A DNA stretch of 64,000 nucleotides from Prevotella sp. (GTDB lineage Bacteria; Bacteroidota; Bacteroidia; Bacteroidales; Bacteroidaceae). Every line of letters begins with the position of its first letter. Within the stretch, counting starts at the first letter, position 1. The DNA lies in NCBI GenBank assembly GCA_024697405.1, contig JAILFU010000180.1, positions 1-64,000 on the forward strand, read 5' to 3'. Below the pieces are notes generated by a model, which did no database searches, was not told where the DNA came from, and saw only the letters and a program-made list of their open reading frames with translations. Of the stretch, positions 50,456-58,277 are shown in pieces. The position numbers and the translations under genes were made by a program.

Positions 50456-51483
50456 AGAAGACTCGCGACAGCAACATGGAGCTGCTGCGCCTGGTGGCGA
50501 TGCTCCTGATCATGGTGGTGCATGCCAACTTCCGTGCGCTGCCCAAGCCCGACGACCTGGCCATCGCCGCCAACCCCTCGTCGGCCTTCCTGCAGTTCCT
50601 GGCTGAGGGTTTCTCCATCGTCGGCGTGAATGTGTTTGTCATGCTCTCTGGCTGGTATGGCATCCGTCCGAGGCTGGTGCGCTTCTCCGAGCTGATTTTC
50701 CAGATACTCTTCTTCGGAGTCCTCTGTCTGGGCGTGGAGTGTGTCGTCACGGGAAAGATGCCTTCGAAAGCATTGCTGACGGTGCTGATGCTCGACACGA
50801 ATGCCTACTGGTTCGTGAAGGTCTATATCGCCCTCTACCTCTTTGCCCCGGTGCTCAACCTCTTTGTGGAGCATGCCACTCGCCGGCAGTTTGAACAGGT
50901 GCTGCTGGCAGTCTTTGCCTTTATGTTCCTCTTCGGCTGGCTGTTCAAGGCCACGACCTGGCTGGGCGAGGGCTACTCCCTGCCGTGGTTTATGAGCCTC
51001 TACCTGCTGGCCCGCTACATGCGGGTACATCGGCCGTGGTTTACGCAGTTCAGCCGGGGCACAGACCTGGCTGTCTATCTGGGCGTGGTGGCGTTTCTTA
51101 CGGTGGCGGTGTTCATCCTGCGCCATTATAATCTGGGTGGCATACTCTATTTCTACTGTTGCCCCGTGGTGGTACTCGGAGCCATGTACCTGCTTCTGTT
51201 CTTTAGCAAGCTCCCCTCTTTCGGAGGGGCCGCAGGAAGTCTTGTCAACTGGCTGGGCATCTCTGCATTGTCCATCTATCTCACCCACAGCAGCAACTTC
51301 CTGGCGAAGTATTACGACGGCTTCATCCGTCAGTGGTTCTACGGCGAGTCGCGCCCGACCTTTATCCTCTACGCCGTCCTCCTCATCGTAGCTGTCTTCT
51401 TCGGCAGCATTCTCCTCGACAAGGTTCGCCTTGCCCTGTGGCATCCTATCCAACGAATAATCGAGAAAAAGCTATATGAATAA
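50452..51483 (+). CDS. Membrane acyltransferase (OafA-like, Acyl_transf_3)
   Basis: 343 residues with about 10 membrane segments. RDSNMELLRLVAMLLIMVVHANF provides the conserved R...H of the family's first helix. It probably O-acetylates (or otherwise acylates) the surface glycan. Start and end both overlap neighbours (ATGA with the flippase, 8 bases with the glycosyltransferase), showing tight coupling. Confidence 0.87.
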   Translation: MKKTRDSNMELLRLVAMLLIMVVHANFRALPKPDDLAIAANPSSAFLQFLAEGFSIVGVNVFVMLSGWYGIRPRLVRFSELIFQILFFGVLCLGVECVVTGKMPSKALLTVLMLDTNAYWFVKVYIALYLFAPVLNLFVEHATRRQFEQVLLAVFAFMFLFGWLFKATTWLGEGYSLPWFMSLYLLARYMRVHRPWFTQFSRGTDLAVYLGVVAFLTVAVFILRHYNLGGILYFYCCPVVVLGAMYLLLFFSKLPSFGGAAGSLVNWLGISALSIYLTHSSNFLAKYYDGFIRQWFYGESRPTFILYAVLLIVAVFFGSILLDKVRLALWHPIQRIIEKKLYE

Positions 51484-52501
51484 ATATCCCGCAAAAGTAG
51501 ACGTAGCCGTGCTGCTGCTGTTCTTCACCCGCAGCGACACGTTCCGGCAGGTTTTCGACGAAGTGAAGAAGGCACGCCCCTCGCGGCTGTTCCTCTTTCA
51601 GGACGGCCCTCGCGGCGAACGCGACATGGCAGGCATAGAGGCTTGCCGTGCCATTGTCAGTGACGAAGAGATAGACTGGGAGTGCAAGGTACACCGCAAC
51701 TACCAGGAGCGCAACCTGGGCTGTATGGTGGCCGGCTATACCAGTCACCAGTGGGCTTTCTCGCTGGCGGAGAAATGTATCGTGCTGGAGGACGACGTGG
51801 TGCCCTCGCAGTCGTTCTTCCCCTTCTGCAAGGAGATGCTCGACCGCTATGCCGACGACGAGCGCATCACGATGGTGGCAGGATTCAATGTGGACGAGGT
51901 GACGCCGCAGATGCCCTACGACTATTTCTTTACCTCGGCCTTCAGCATCTGGGGCTGGGCGTCGTGGCGGCGTGTGGTGCAGCAGTGGGACCGTGAATAT
52001 ACGTTCCTCGACGATCCGGAGGCCATGCACCAGCTGGACGCGCTCATCCGCCAGCGGGGATATAGAAAGACCTTCATCAAGATGTGCCGTGACCACCGCG
52101 ACAGCGGACAGCCGCAGTTTGAGAGTGTGTTCTGGGCCACGATGCTCTTCAACAGCGGGTTGGCCATCATGCCGTCGAAGAACATGATAAACAACGTGGG
52201 AGCCTCGGCCGACTCGGCCCATTACTCGGAATTCAAGACCATGCCCCGCCGGCTGAAGCAGCTCTTCACCATGAAGCGTTATGAGCTGGACTTTCCCTTG
52301 CGCCATCCCCGCTATGTCATTGAGGAAGCGGGCTACTGGAAGCGCATGTATAAGGCCAATGGCTGGGGCTATCCGTTGACGAAGGTGGGGCGGTCGATGG
52401 AAGAGCTATGGCTGAACCTGCGCTACGGGAATTTCAAGTTTATCTTCAGCTCTATAGCCCGGCGCTTCCGCATCCTCACGGGTCAGGAGAAGTTCAAGTA
52501 G
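51476..52501 (+). CDS. GT-A-type glycosyltransferase (GT2-like, HlpA-like)
   Basis: 341 residues, no membrane segment. The fold starts with VAVLLLFFTRSDTFRQVFDEV, a nucleotide-sugar pattern DGPRGERD follows, and the metal-binding region is VLEDDVVPS near residue 105. A YFFTSAFSIWGWASWRR segment follows, as in Bacteroides GT2-like proteins annotated as hemolytic HlpA-like. It probably adds one sugar of the surface glycan. Its last 19 bases overlap the end of the convergent nadD gene. Confidence 0.82.
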   Translation: MNKYPAKVDVAVLLLFFTRSDTFRQVFDEVKKARPSRLFLFQDGPRGERDMAGIEACRAIVSDEEIDWECKVHRNYQERNLGCMVAGYTSHQWAFSLAEKCIVLEDDVVPSQSFFPFCKEMLDRYADDERITMVAGFNVDEVTPQMPYDYFFTSAFSIWGWASWRRVVQQWDREYTFLDDPEAMHQLDALIRQRGYRKTFIKMCRDHRDSGQPQFESVFWATMLFNSGLAIMPSKNMINNVGASADSAHYSEFKTMPRRLKQLFTMKRYELDFPLRHPRYVIEEAGYWKRMYKANGWGYPLTKVGRSMEELWLNLRYGNFKFIFSSIARRFRILTGQEKFK

Positions 52502-53061
52502 AGCTTTCTGGCCAATGGCTCGATGGCTTTTGGCACCATCGTGCCGACGGGTTCCCCCCGTCGGACGCAGTCCCTGATCTCCGTGCTGCTGACATCAATC
52601 AGCTCCGTGTCGAAGATGCGGACGGAGGAGGGTAGGGTGGTGCGGTCAATATCGCTGCCTCGGCGCGGGTAGACCACAATCTGGTATTCCCGCACGATGT
52701 CGTCGGCACGATACCAGCGGTGGAAGTGCTGCCAGTTGTCGCCACCTATTAATAATAGAAATGTGTGTTGCGGAAAGTCTTGACGCAGCCGCTCCAGTGT
52801 GTTCCAGGTATAGCTGGGCTTGGGCAGGTGCAGCTCGTAGTTGCTGGCCACGATGCCCTCCTCGCCGTGCAGGGCCAGCCGAGCCAGCTGGTAGCGCAGC
52901 TGGTCGTCGAGCAGGTCGCTGCTTCCCTGTTTTAGCGGGTTCTGTGGTGACACCATCAGCCATACCTCGTCCAGCCCAGCCAGCTCCTTCAACTGTCGGG
53001 CCAGGGCGATGTGCCCAATGTGGATGGGGTTGAAGCTCCCCCCGAATAGTCCTATCGTCAT
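52483..53061 (-). CDS. nadD: Nicotinate-nucleotide adenylyltransferase
   Basis: 192 residues, full length. The opening MTIGLFGGSFNPIHIGHIALA contains the GGSFNPIHIGH nucleotidyltransferase motif, and ISSTEIR-like VSSTEIRDCVRRG is at the end. It converts nicotinate mononucleotide to deamido-NAD in the cytoplasm. It is the last gene of the minus-strand yicC-gmk-nadD group, 64 bases after the gmk stop. Confidence 0.95.
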   Translation of the reverse strand: MTIGLFGGSFNPIHIGHIALARQLKELAGLDEVWLMVSPQNPLKQGSSDLLDDQLRYQLARLALHGEEGIVASNYELHLPKPSYTWNTLERLRQDFPQHTFLLLIGGDNWQHFHRWYRADDIVREYQIVVYPRRGSDIDRTTLPSSVRIFDTELIDVSSTEIRDCVRRGEPVGTMVPKAIEPLARKLYLNFS

Positions 53062-53125
53062 GTTTCTCTTCTGTCTGTTCCTTCTTTGTTCTGTTTGTTG
53101 CGTTAATAACGCAACATACGGGACG

Positions 53126-54124
53126 CTAGGCGAGGAGGAAGGAACGGACGAGGGCTAGCGTCTCCTGTTTGGCAGTTTCCAGGTCGTCGTTGACGATGAC
53201 GTGGTCGAACTGGGGAGCGAACGACAGCTCGTACTCGGCCTTGGCCAGGCGGTTCTCGATGGCTTCAGGGGTGTCGGTGCCTCGGCCTTCCAGCCGGCGG
53301 CGCAACTCCTCTACCGACGGCGGCTGGATGAACAGGCTCAAAGCCCGCTCACCATAGAAATGTTTGATATTGATGCCGCCTTTCACGTCGACGTCGAACA
53401 CCACGTTCTGCCCGGCCTCCAGCTGCCGTTCCACCTGGGCTTTCAAAGTGCCGTAGAAACGACCTTCGTAGACCTCCTCATACTCCAGGAACTCGCCGTT
53501 TTCTATACGTTGGCGGAACTCCTCCGGCGAGAGGAAGAAATACTCCACGCCATCCTGCTCCGTGCCGCGTGGCGGGCGGCTGGTGCAGCTGATGGAGAAA
53601 TAGAGCTTCAGCTCCGGGTGCTCCTGCATGAGCCAGTTCACGATAGTTGATTTTCCGCTACCTGAAGGTGCGCTGAAAATGATGACCCTTCCTCGGTCTC
53701 CCGAAAGCATGGAAGAGACTGGTTCATGATTAGTGCAAATGGTGGATTTGTTGTTCATGACTCTCTTTATTGCTGTTATTACATCATCAATGTTAGATAG
53801 AACTTCTTCGTTGGTGAAACGTATCACTTCAAAACCATACTGGTTTAAGAAATTTGTTCGTTCTTCGTCTGATAAAGGCTGGTTGCCTATGTGGTGATAT
53901 CCACCGTCGACTTCTACGACCAAGCGTTTTTTAAGACAGACAAAGTCTGGGATATATCCAAATATTGGATGTTGGCGGCGAAACTGACAGCCAAGCTGGG
54001 AACCTCTTAAGCACTGCCATAAAACAGATTCTGCTTCGGTCATGTGCTTTCGGTTGTTTTTGGCATTCTGAAGCAACAATTGGTGTGTACTTCCATCTGT
54101 TGTTTCGTAACCATATCGTCCCAT
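53126..54124 (-). CDS. gmk: DUF559 (Vsr/endonuclease-like) domain fused to guanylate kinase
   Basis: 332 residues. Residues ~25-125 are a DUF559 domain: MTEAESVLWQCLR, FRRQHPIFGYIPDFVC (D60) and VVEVDGGYHH, the nuclease-like core. Residues ~145-332 are a complete guanylate kinase (P-loop SAPSGSGKST at 151-160, SISCTSRPPRGTE, GVEYFFLS), making GDP from GMP. The frame is open across the joint (AIKRVMNNKSTIC). The kinase could start separately at M139 (53710). The DUF559 DNA is clearly more AT-rich than the kinase, suggesting insertion of a mobile gene in front of gmk. Confidence 0.85.
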   Translation of the reverse strand: MGRYGYETTDGSTHQLLLQNAKNNRKHMTEAESVLWQCLRGSQLGCQFRRQHPIFGYIPDFVCLKKRLVVEVDGGYHHIGNQPLSDEERTNFLNQYGFEVIRFTNEEVLSNIDDVITAIKRVMNNKSTICTNHEPVSSMLSGDRGRVIIFSAPSGSGKSTIVNWLMQEHPELKLYFSISCTSRPPRGTEQDGVEYFFLSPEEFRQRIENGEFLEYEEVYEGRFYGTLKAQVERQLEAGQNVVFDVDVKGGINIKHFYGERALSLFIQPPSVEELRRRLEGRGTDTPEAIENRLAKAEYELSFAPQFDHVIVNDDLETAKQETLALVRSFLLA

Positions 54125-54149
54125 TTCTAAAGGTTGTTTTCATCTGGCA

Positions 54150-54182
54150 GCCTCTTCCCCCCTTCGGGGGGATTGAGGGGGG
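54150..54182. repeat. Palindromic GC repeat between yicC and gmk
   Basis: CCCCCCTTCGGGGGG followed by ATTGAGGGGGG occupies the 58-base gap directly after the yicC stop. It matches the string at 46918-46943. Confidence 0.7.
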
Positions 54183-55058
54183 TTACAGTGCATTTAAAAC
54201 TTGTTCCTTGATTTGCTCCAGCTCATCCTTCATCTGGACGACGATGTTCTGCATCTCAGCCTGGTTTGACTTTGAGCCGGTGGTGTTGATTTCGCGGCCC
54301 ATCTCCTGGGCGATGAAGCCTAGCTTCTTGCCCTGTCCGTGGCCGTCGGCCATGGTTTCGCGGAAGTAGCGGAGGTGATTGCTGAGGCGCTGCTTCTCCT
54401 CGCTGATGTCGAGCTTCTCTATGTAGTAGATGAGTTCCTGCTCCAGCCGGTTCTTGTCGTACTCTACACCGGGAATCTGCTGCAGGCCGTCGATGATGCG
54501 CTGGCGTATCTTCTCCACGCGGCTTTTCTCCCACGGCTCTATCTCGGCAAGCAGGCGCTCTATGTTGTCTATCTTCTCCGTGAACTTCTTCTCCAAGGCG
54601 GCACCTTCCTGACGGCGGAAGTCCATCAGGGCATTGATGGCCTGGCTGACAGACTGGCGTGCGGCTTCCCATTCCTCGTCGGTCAGCTCCTCTGTTTCGC
54701 TCTTTGCCAGCACGTCGGGCATACGTGTCAGGGTGAACATCCAGTCTTGGGGTTCAGGTATTCCCACGCGGGCTGCCACTTCCTTCAGCTGGTGGTAGTA
54801 GTTCTCAACCAGTGCGGCGTTGACAGGCGTTGCTTCCACACCGGCTTCCTGCTCTATCCACAGGGCGAAGTCCACCTTGCCACGTTCCAGTTTCGTGGCT
54901 ATCATCTGCCGTATCTCCATCTCCTTCTCACGGTAGAGGGGAGCGATACGGGTAAGCAGATCCAGCTGCTTGGAGTTGAGCGACTTCAGTTCTGCGTGAA
55001 TCTTTTTGTTTTTAAAGGCTACGACAGCTTTTCCGTAGCCTGTCATGGATTGTATCAT
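54183..55058 (-). CDS. yicC: YicC family endoribonuclease-like protein
   Basis: 291 residues, full length for the family. MIQSMTGYGKA, the SLNSKQLDL segment and the C-terminal LGFIAQEMGREINTTGSKSN are the conserved YicC blocks, the last with the acidic/Asn residues of the proposed nuclease site. It is a cytoplasmic RNA-processing protein. It is the first gene of the minus-strand cluster with gmk and nadD. Confidence 0.93.
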   Translation of the reverse strand: MIQSMTGYGKAVVAFKNKKIHAELKSLNSKQLDLLTRIAPLYREKEMEIRQMIATKLERGKVDFALWIEQEAGVEATPVNAALVENYYHQLKEVAARVGIPEPQDWMFTLTRMPDVLAKSETEELTDEEWEAARQSVSQAINALMDFRRQEGAALEKKFTEKIDNIERLLAEIEPWEKSRVEKIRQRIIDGLQQIPGVEYDKNRLEQELIYYIEKLDISEEKQRLSNHLRYFRETMADGHGQGKKLGFIAQEMGREINTTGSKSNQAEMQNIVVQMKDELEQIKEQVLNAL

Positions 55059-55156
55059 AATCTTAAAGGTCTTTTGTTCTCTGATGTCTGTTTTTCTAGC
55101 GGCCCGTCTGGTACGCTCGCAGTGCTGCCGCTTGTCCTTGTTAGCGATATTGGGTA

Positions 55157-55164
55157 CAAAATTA
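55157..55164 (-). promoter_or_regulatory. -7 promoter box for yicC-gmk-nadD
   Basis: Read on the minus strand the box is TAATTTTG, matching TAxxTTTG, about 98 bases before the yicC ATG. The -33 match is unclear. Confidence 0.45.
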
Positions 55165-55404
55165 CTACTTTTTTTTCAATATCCCACTGTTTTGTCCAAA
55201 AATATGTGGTGCACCTACTTATTATTTCTTTCACGCGGGTACAATCAATCGTGTTCTTCCGTTCGTTTTGACCCGGACGAGTGATCGTCTATATGTAGGC
55301 TATTGTCGATGCCATGTTTGCCTGCTCAGAGATACCTGCCCAAAAGAATCGGTACGTCTGACGATGTTTTTTCTATACTTCGACTTTCTCAAGTTGATGA
55401 AAAG

Positions 55405-55835
55405 ACGCTATACGCGCGCGCGTGAGACGTTTTTTGGCGCTACAAGCGCTACATTGATGCCTAACCTTCTGGTATGTAAACCGTTGCTTGTAGCTACAGC
55501 ACGCTTTTTGGTGCTACTATTGTAGCTACAGTTCCAAACGGCGTTCGTATTCTTCCAAATGGCGGCAGTATTTTCCCAAACGGCGGCAGTATTTTTCCAA
55601 ACGGCGGCAGTATTTTTCCAAACAGCGGCAGTATTTTCCCAAACGGCGGCAGTTTTTTTTCAAACGGCGGCAGTTTTTTCCTCCACCACTTCTCTCTGCC
55701 TGTAGCTACTAGAGTAGCGCGAAAAAGAACGGTGTGGCTACAGACATTTACTTGTCGCTCAGTCGGTTTGGTGCCAAAGTAGCTCGTGTAGCGCGTCTTT
55801 TTCGCGCGTATTATACGCGCGCGAGATCATCCGCC
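55405..55835. repeat. Composite palindromic element, copy 2, with seven 21-base units
   Basis: The centre is an exact 21-base periodicity: units start at 55534, 55555, 55576, 55597, 55618, 55639 and 55660, mostly CCAAACGGCGGCAGTATTTTT. Arms are inverted: GCGCTACAAGCGCTAC and TTGTAGCTACAG on the left, CTGTAGCTACTAG and AGCTCGTGTAGCGCGTCTTTT on the right. The outer edge carries CGCGCGTATTATACGCGCG (55812-55830). It has the same plan as 27640-28110 with different unit numbers. No credible gene lies between 55059 and 56257. Confidence 0.78.
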
Positions 55836-55912
55836 CCATGCTTAACTCGAAAAAGTTCCATTATATAATAATTATTGTTCGCAGGCGCACGAACATTATT
55901 TTATTTAGTAAA

Positions 55913-55996
55913 GATATAGCAGTTGAACTATTCGTGCGCAGTGCCATTTGTCTTATTCTCCACTTTGCGGAGTTTTTAGTCCAGTGTCTACTGCTT
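55913..55996. repeat. Possible decayed MITE-like relic
   Basis: GATATAGCAGTTGAAC (55913-55928) resembles the MITE left end and GTCTACTGCTTTTTCCC (~55986-56002) resembles the right end of copy A. A small stem CTCCACTTTGCGGAG lies between. The match is weak. Confidence 0.3.
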
Positions 55997-56099
55997 TTTC
56001 CCCCGATATTGTTGTTAAGAGCTTCCTGTCTATGTGTTAAATAATTATAAATATTGATTCTGGAGCTAGGAATATGACCGAAAACTGCGAAAAAAGCAG

Positions 56100-56107
56100 T
56101 ACCTTTG
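56100..56107 (+). promoter_or_regulatory. -7 promoter box for rplM-rpsI
   Basis: TACCTTTG, 151 bases before the rplM ATG, leaving a long untranslated leader. Confidence 0.6.
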
Positions 56108-56111
56108 CAGT

Positions 56112-56257
56112 CCGATTATTAGGGGAGAGTCTTAGAATCCCCACGGACGTCGTGTAAATAGCGTCTGTCTTTGGCCGGACAGCGTGGTTTGTGAATCGGC
56201 GTTCAACAAGAGAACTTTATAAAGTAAAAGACTGTTTTTTAGTAATTTAACGAAGAA
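56112..56257 (+). promoter_or_regulatory. Candidate L13-type ribosomal protein leader
   Basis: The ~145-base leader of rplM is unusually long and can form short stems (GGGGAGAGTCTTAGAATCCCC around 56122-56142; GACGTCGTG near AGCGTCTGTC). Leaders controlled by L13 are described for Bacteroidia. I infer autoregulation; I could not test covariation. Confidence 0.4.
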
Positions 56258-56719
56258 ATGAACACTTTGAGTTACAAGACTGTATCCGTGAATAAGGAGA
56301 CAGCCAAGAAGGAGTGGGTTGTCATCGACGCTACCGATCAGGTGGTGGGACGCCTCGCTTCGAAAGTCGCCAAGCTGATTCGTGGCAAATACAAGCCCAG
56401 CTTTACTCCGCACGTCGATTGCGGCGACAACGTCATTATCATCAATGCTGCCAAGGTGAAGTTCACCGGTAAGAAAGAGACCGATAAAGTCTATACCCGC
56501 TATACGGGCTATCCCGGCGGACAGCGTTTCAATACTCCCGCTGAGCTTCGCAAGAAGCCCTTTGGTGTGGAGCGCATCCTGAAGCACGCCGTGAAGGGCA
56601 TGCTGCCTAAAGGTCCCCTCGGACGCAGCCTGCTGAACAATCTCTATGTCTATGACGGTACGGAGCACAAGCATGAGGCCCAGAAGCCCAAGGCTATCGA
56701 TATTAACCAGTATAAGTAA
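56258..56719 (+). CDS. rplM: 50S ribosomal protein L13
   Basis: 153 residues. WVVIDATDQVVGRLASKVAKLIRGK and MLPKGPLGR are diagnostic of L13. First gene of the rplM-rpsI pair, with 22 bases between them. No anomalies. Confidence 0.98.
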   Translation: MNTLSYKTVSVNKETAKKEWVVIDATDQVVGRLASKVAKLIRGKYKPSFTPHVDCGDNVIIINAAKVKFTGKKETDKVYTRYTGYPGGQRFNTPAELRKKPFGVERILKHAVKGMLPKGPLGRSLLNNLYVYDGTEHKHEAQKPKAIDINQYK

Positions 56720-56741
56720 TCAGTAAAAGAAATAAAGGATT

Positions 56742-57128
56742 ATGGAAGTAATCAATGCAATAGGTCGTCGTAAGAGCTCTGTGGCTCGTGTGTATCTGAA
56801 GGAAGGTTCCGGCAAGATTACGATCAACAAGAAAGACTTAACCGAATATTTCCCCTCTGCCATTCTGCAGTATGTGGTGAAGCAGCCGCTGAACCTGCTT
56901 GAGTGCGCCGAGAAGTATGACATCAAGGTTAACCTCGATGGTGGCGGTTTCACAGGACAGAGCCAGGCTCTGCGCATGGCTATTGCCCGCGCACTGGTGA
57001 AGGTGAATGCCGAGGACAAGAAAGCACTGAAGACACAGGGATTCCTGACACGCGACAGCCGTGAGGTGGAGCGCAAGAAGCCCGGTCAGCCCAAGGCACG
57101 TCGCCGCTTCCAGTTCAGTAAGCGTTAA
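56742..57128 (+). CDS. rpsI: 30S ribosomal protein S9
   Basis: 128 residues. NAIGRRKSSVARVYLKEGSG at the start, GGGFTGQSQALRMAIARAL in the middle and the basic tail ending KARRRFQFSKR are diagnostic. Shares a transcript with rplM. A 158-base spacer before rpsB shows no promoter I can defend and may act as a leader. Confidence 0.98.
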   Translation: MEVINAIGRRKSSVARVYLKEGSGKITINKKDLTEYFPSAILQYVVKQPLNLLECAEKYDIKVNLDGGGFTGQSQALRMAIARALVKVNAEDKKALKTQGFLTRDSREVERKKPGQPKARRRFQFSKR

Positions 57129-57286
57129 TCTGACGGAAGCTGACAGCGTTTAGCATCTAAACCGATTGGACTCTGAGACAACGATAAGGGTATAAGATGA
57201 CTCATTACTTAACTTAGATTACCATTCGGTTGGGTCTAACAAAGATTCAAAAAGAAAGTAAACACAATTAAAGCATTTAAGCAAAA

Positions 57287-58135
57287 ATGGCAAGAACAAA
57301 TTTTGATATGCTGCTACAGGCTGGTTGTCACTTCGGCCACCTGAAGCGTAAGTGGTGCCCCGCTATGGCTCCCTACATCTACACCGAGCGCAACGGCATC
57401 CACATCATCGACCTCCACAAGACCGTCGCCAAGATTGACGACGCTGCCGAGGCCCTGAAAAACATTGCCCGCCAAGGCAAGAAAATCCTCTTCGTAGGAA
57501 CTAAGAAACAGACTAAGGAAGTGATTGCCGAGAAGGCAACCAGCATCAACATGCCATACGTCACTGAGCGTTGGCCGGGCGGCATGCTGACCAATTTCCC
57601 CACCATCCGCAAGGCTGTGAAGAAGATGGCTAACATCGACAAGCTCATGGCCGACGGTACCTTTGGCAACCTGTCGAAGCGCGAGCTGCTGCAGATCACC
57701 CGCCAGCGTGCCAAGCTGGAGAAGAACCTCGGCTCTATCGCAGACCTTGGCCGTCTGCCCAGCGCCCTCTTCGTGGTCGACGTGATGAAGGAAGCCAATG
57801 CCGTGCATGAGGCCAACCGTCTGGGAATCCCCGTGTTTGGCATTGTTGACACCAATAGCGACCCCAGCAACGTTGATTTCGTTATCCCCGCCAACGATGA
57901 TGCCAAGGACAGTGTTGAGGTTATCCTGAACGCCTGCTGTGCTGCCATCGCCGAAGGTTTGGAGGAGCGCAAGGCTGAGAAGGCCGACGAGAAGGCTGCT
58001 GAGGCTCAGGCCGACGCAGAGGTGGAGGAGGTGAAGCCCCGCCGCGCTGCCGGTGCACGCCGTGCACGCAAGGATGAGGCTCCTGCCGCTCCCGCAGAGG
58101 AAGCTCCCGCTGAGGAGGCTCCCGCCGCTGAGTAA
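57287..58135 (+). CDS. rpsB: 30S ribosomal protein S2
   Basis: 282 residues. The core (FDMLLQAGCHFGHLKRKWCP, VTERWPGGMLTNF, FGIVDTNSDP) is standard. The C-terminal ~55 residues are an Ala/Glu-rich low-complexity tail (EEAPAEEAPAAE), common in Bacteroidetes S2. It pairs with tsf as in most bacteria. Confidence 0.97.
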   Translation: MARTNFDMLLQAGCHFGHLKRKWCPAMAPYIYTERNGIHIIDLHKTVAKIDDAAEALKNIARQGKKILFVGTKKQTKEVIAEKATSINMPYVTERWPGGMLTNFPTIRKAVKKMANIDKLMADGTFGNLSKRELLQITRQRAKLEKNLGSIADLGRLPSALFVVDVMKEANAVHEANRLGIPVFGIVDTNSDPSNVDFVIPANDDAKDSVEVILNACCAAIAEGLEERKAEKADEKAAEAQADAEVEEVKPRRAAGARRARKDEAPAAPAEEAPAEEAPAAE

Positions 58136-58141
58136 CCTAAG

Positions 58142-58267
58142 CCCCTAAGTTGGGGGGTTGGAGGTCTGAACAAGCGCAGATGCCAACCCCTAAACTCAAT
58201 TTAATCAAATATTCATTTAATAGGTCTGATTCCGCTTGTTCAGACCCGCAACCCCCTAACCTAGGGG
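58142..58267. repeat. Long inverted repeat between rpsB and tsf
   Basis: Arms of about 36 bases: CCCCTAAGTTGGGGGGTTGG then GTCTGAACAAGCGC (58142-58177), pairing with CGCTTGTTCAGAC then GCAACCCCCTAACCTAGGGG (58233-58267), with a few mismatches and a ~55-base loop. The RNA stem would be very stable and ends 10 bases before the tsf ATG. It has no U-run, so it is not a simple terminator. Confidence 0.8.
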
Positions 58268-58277
58268 ACTATAAGAA

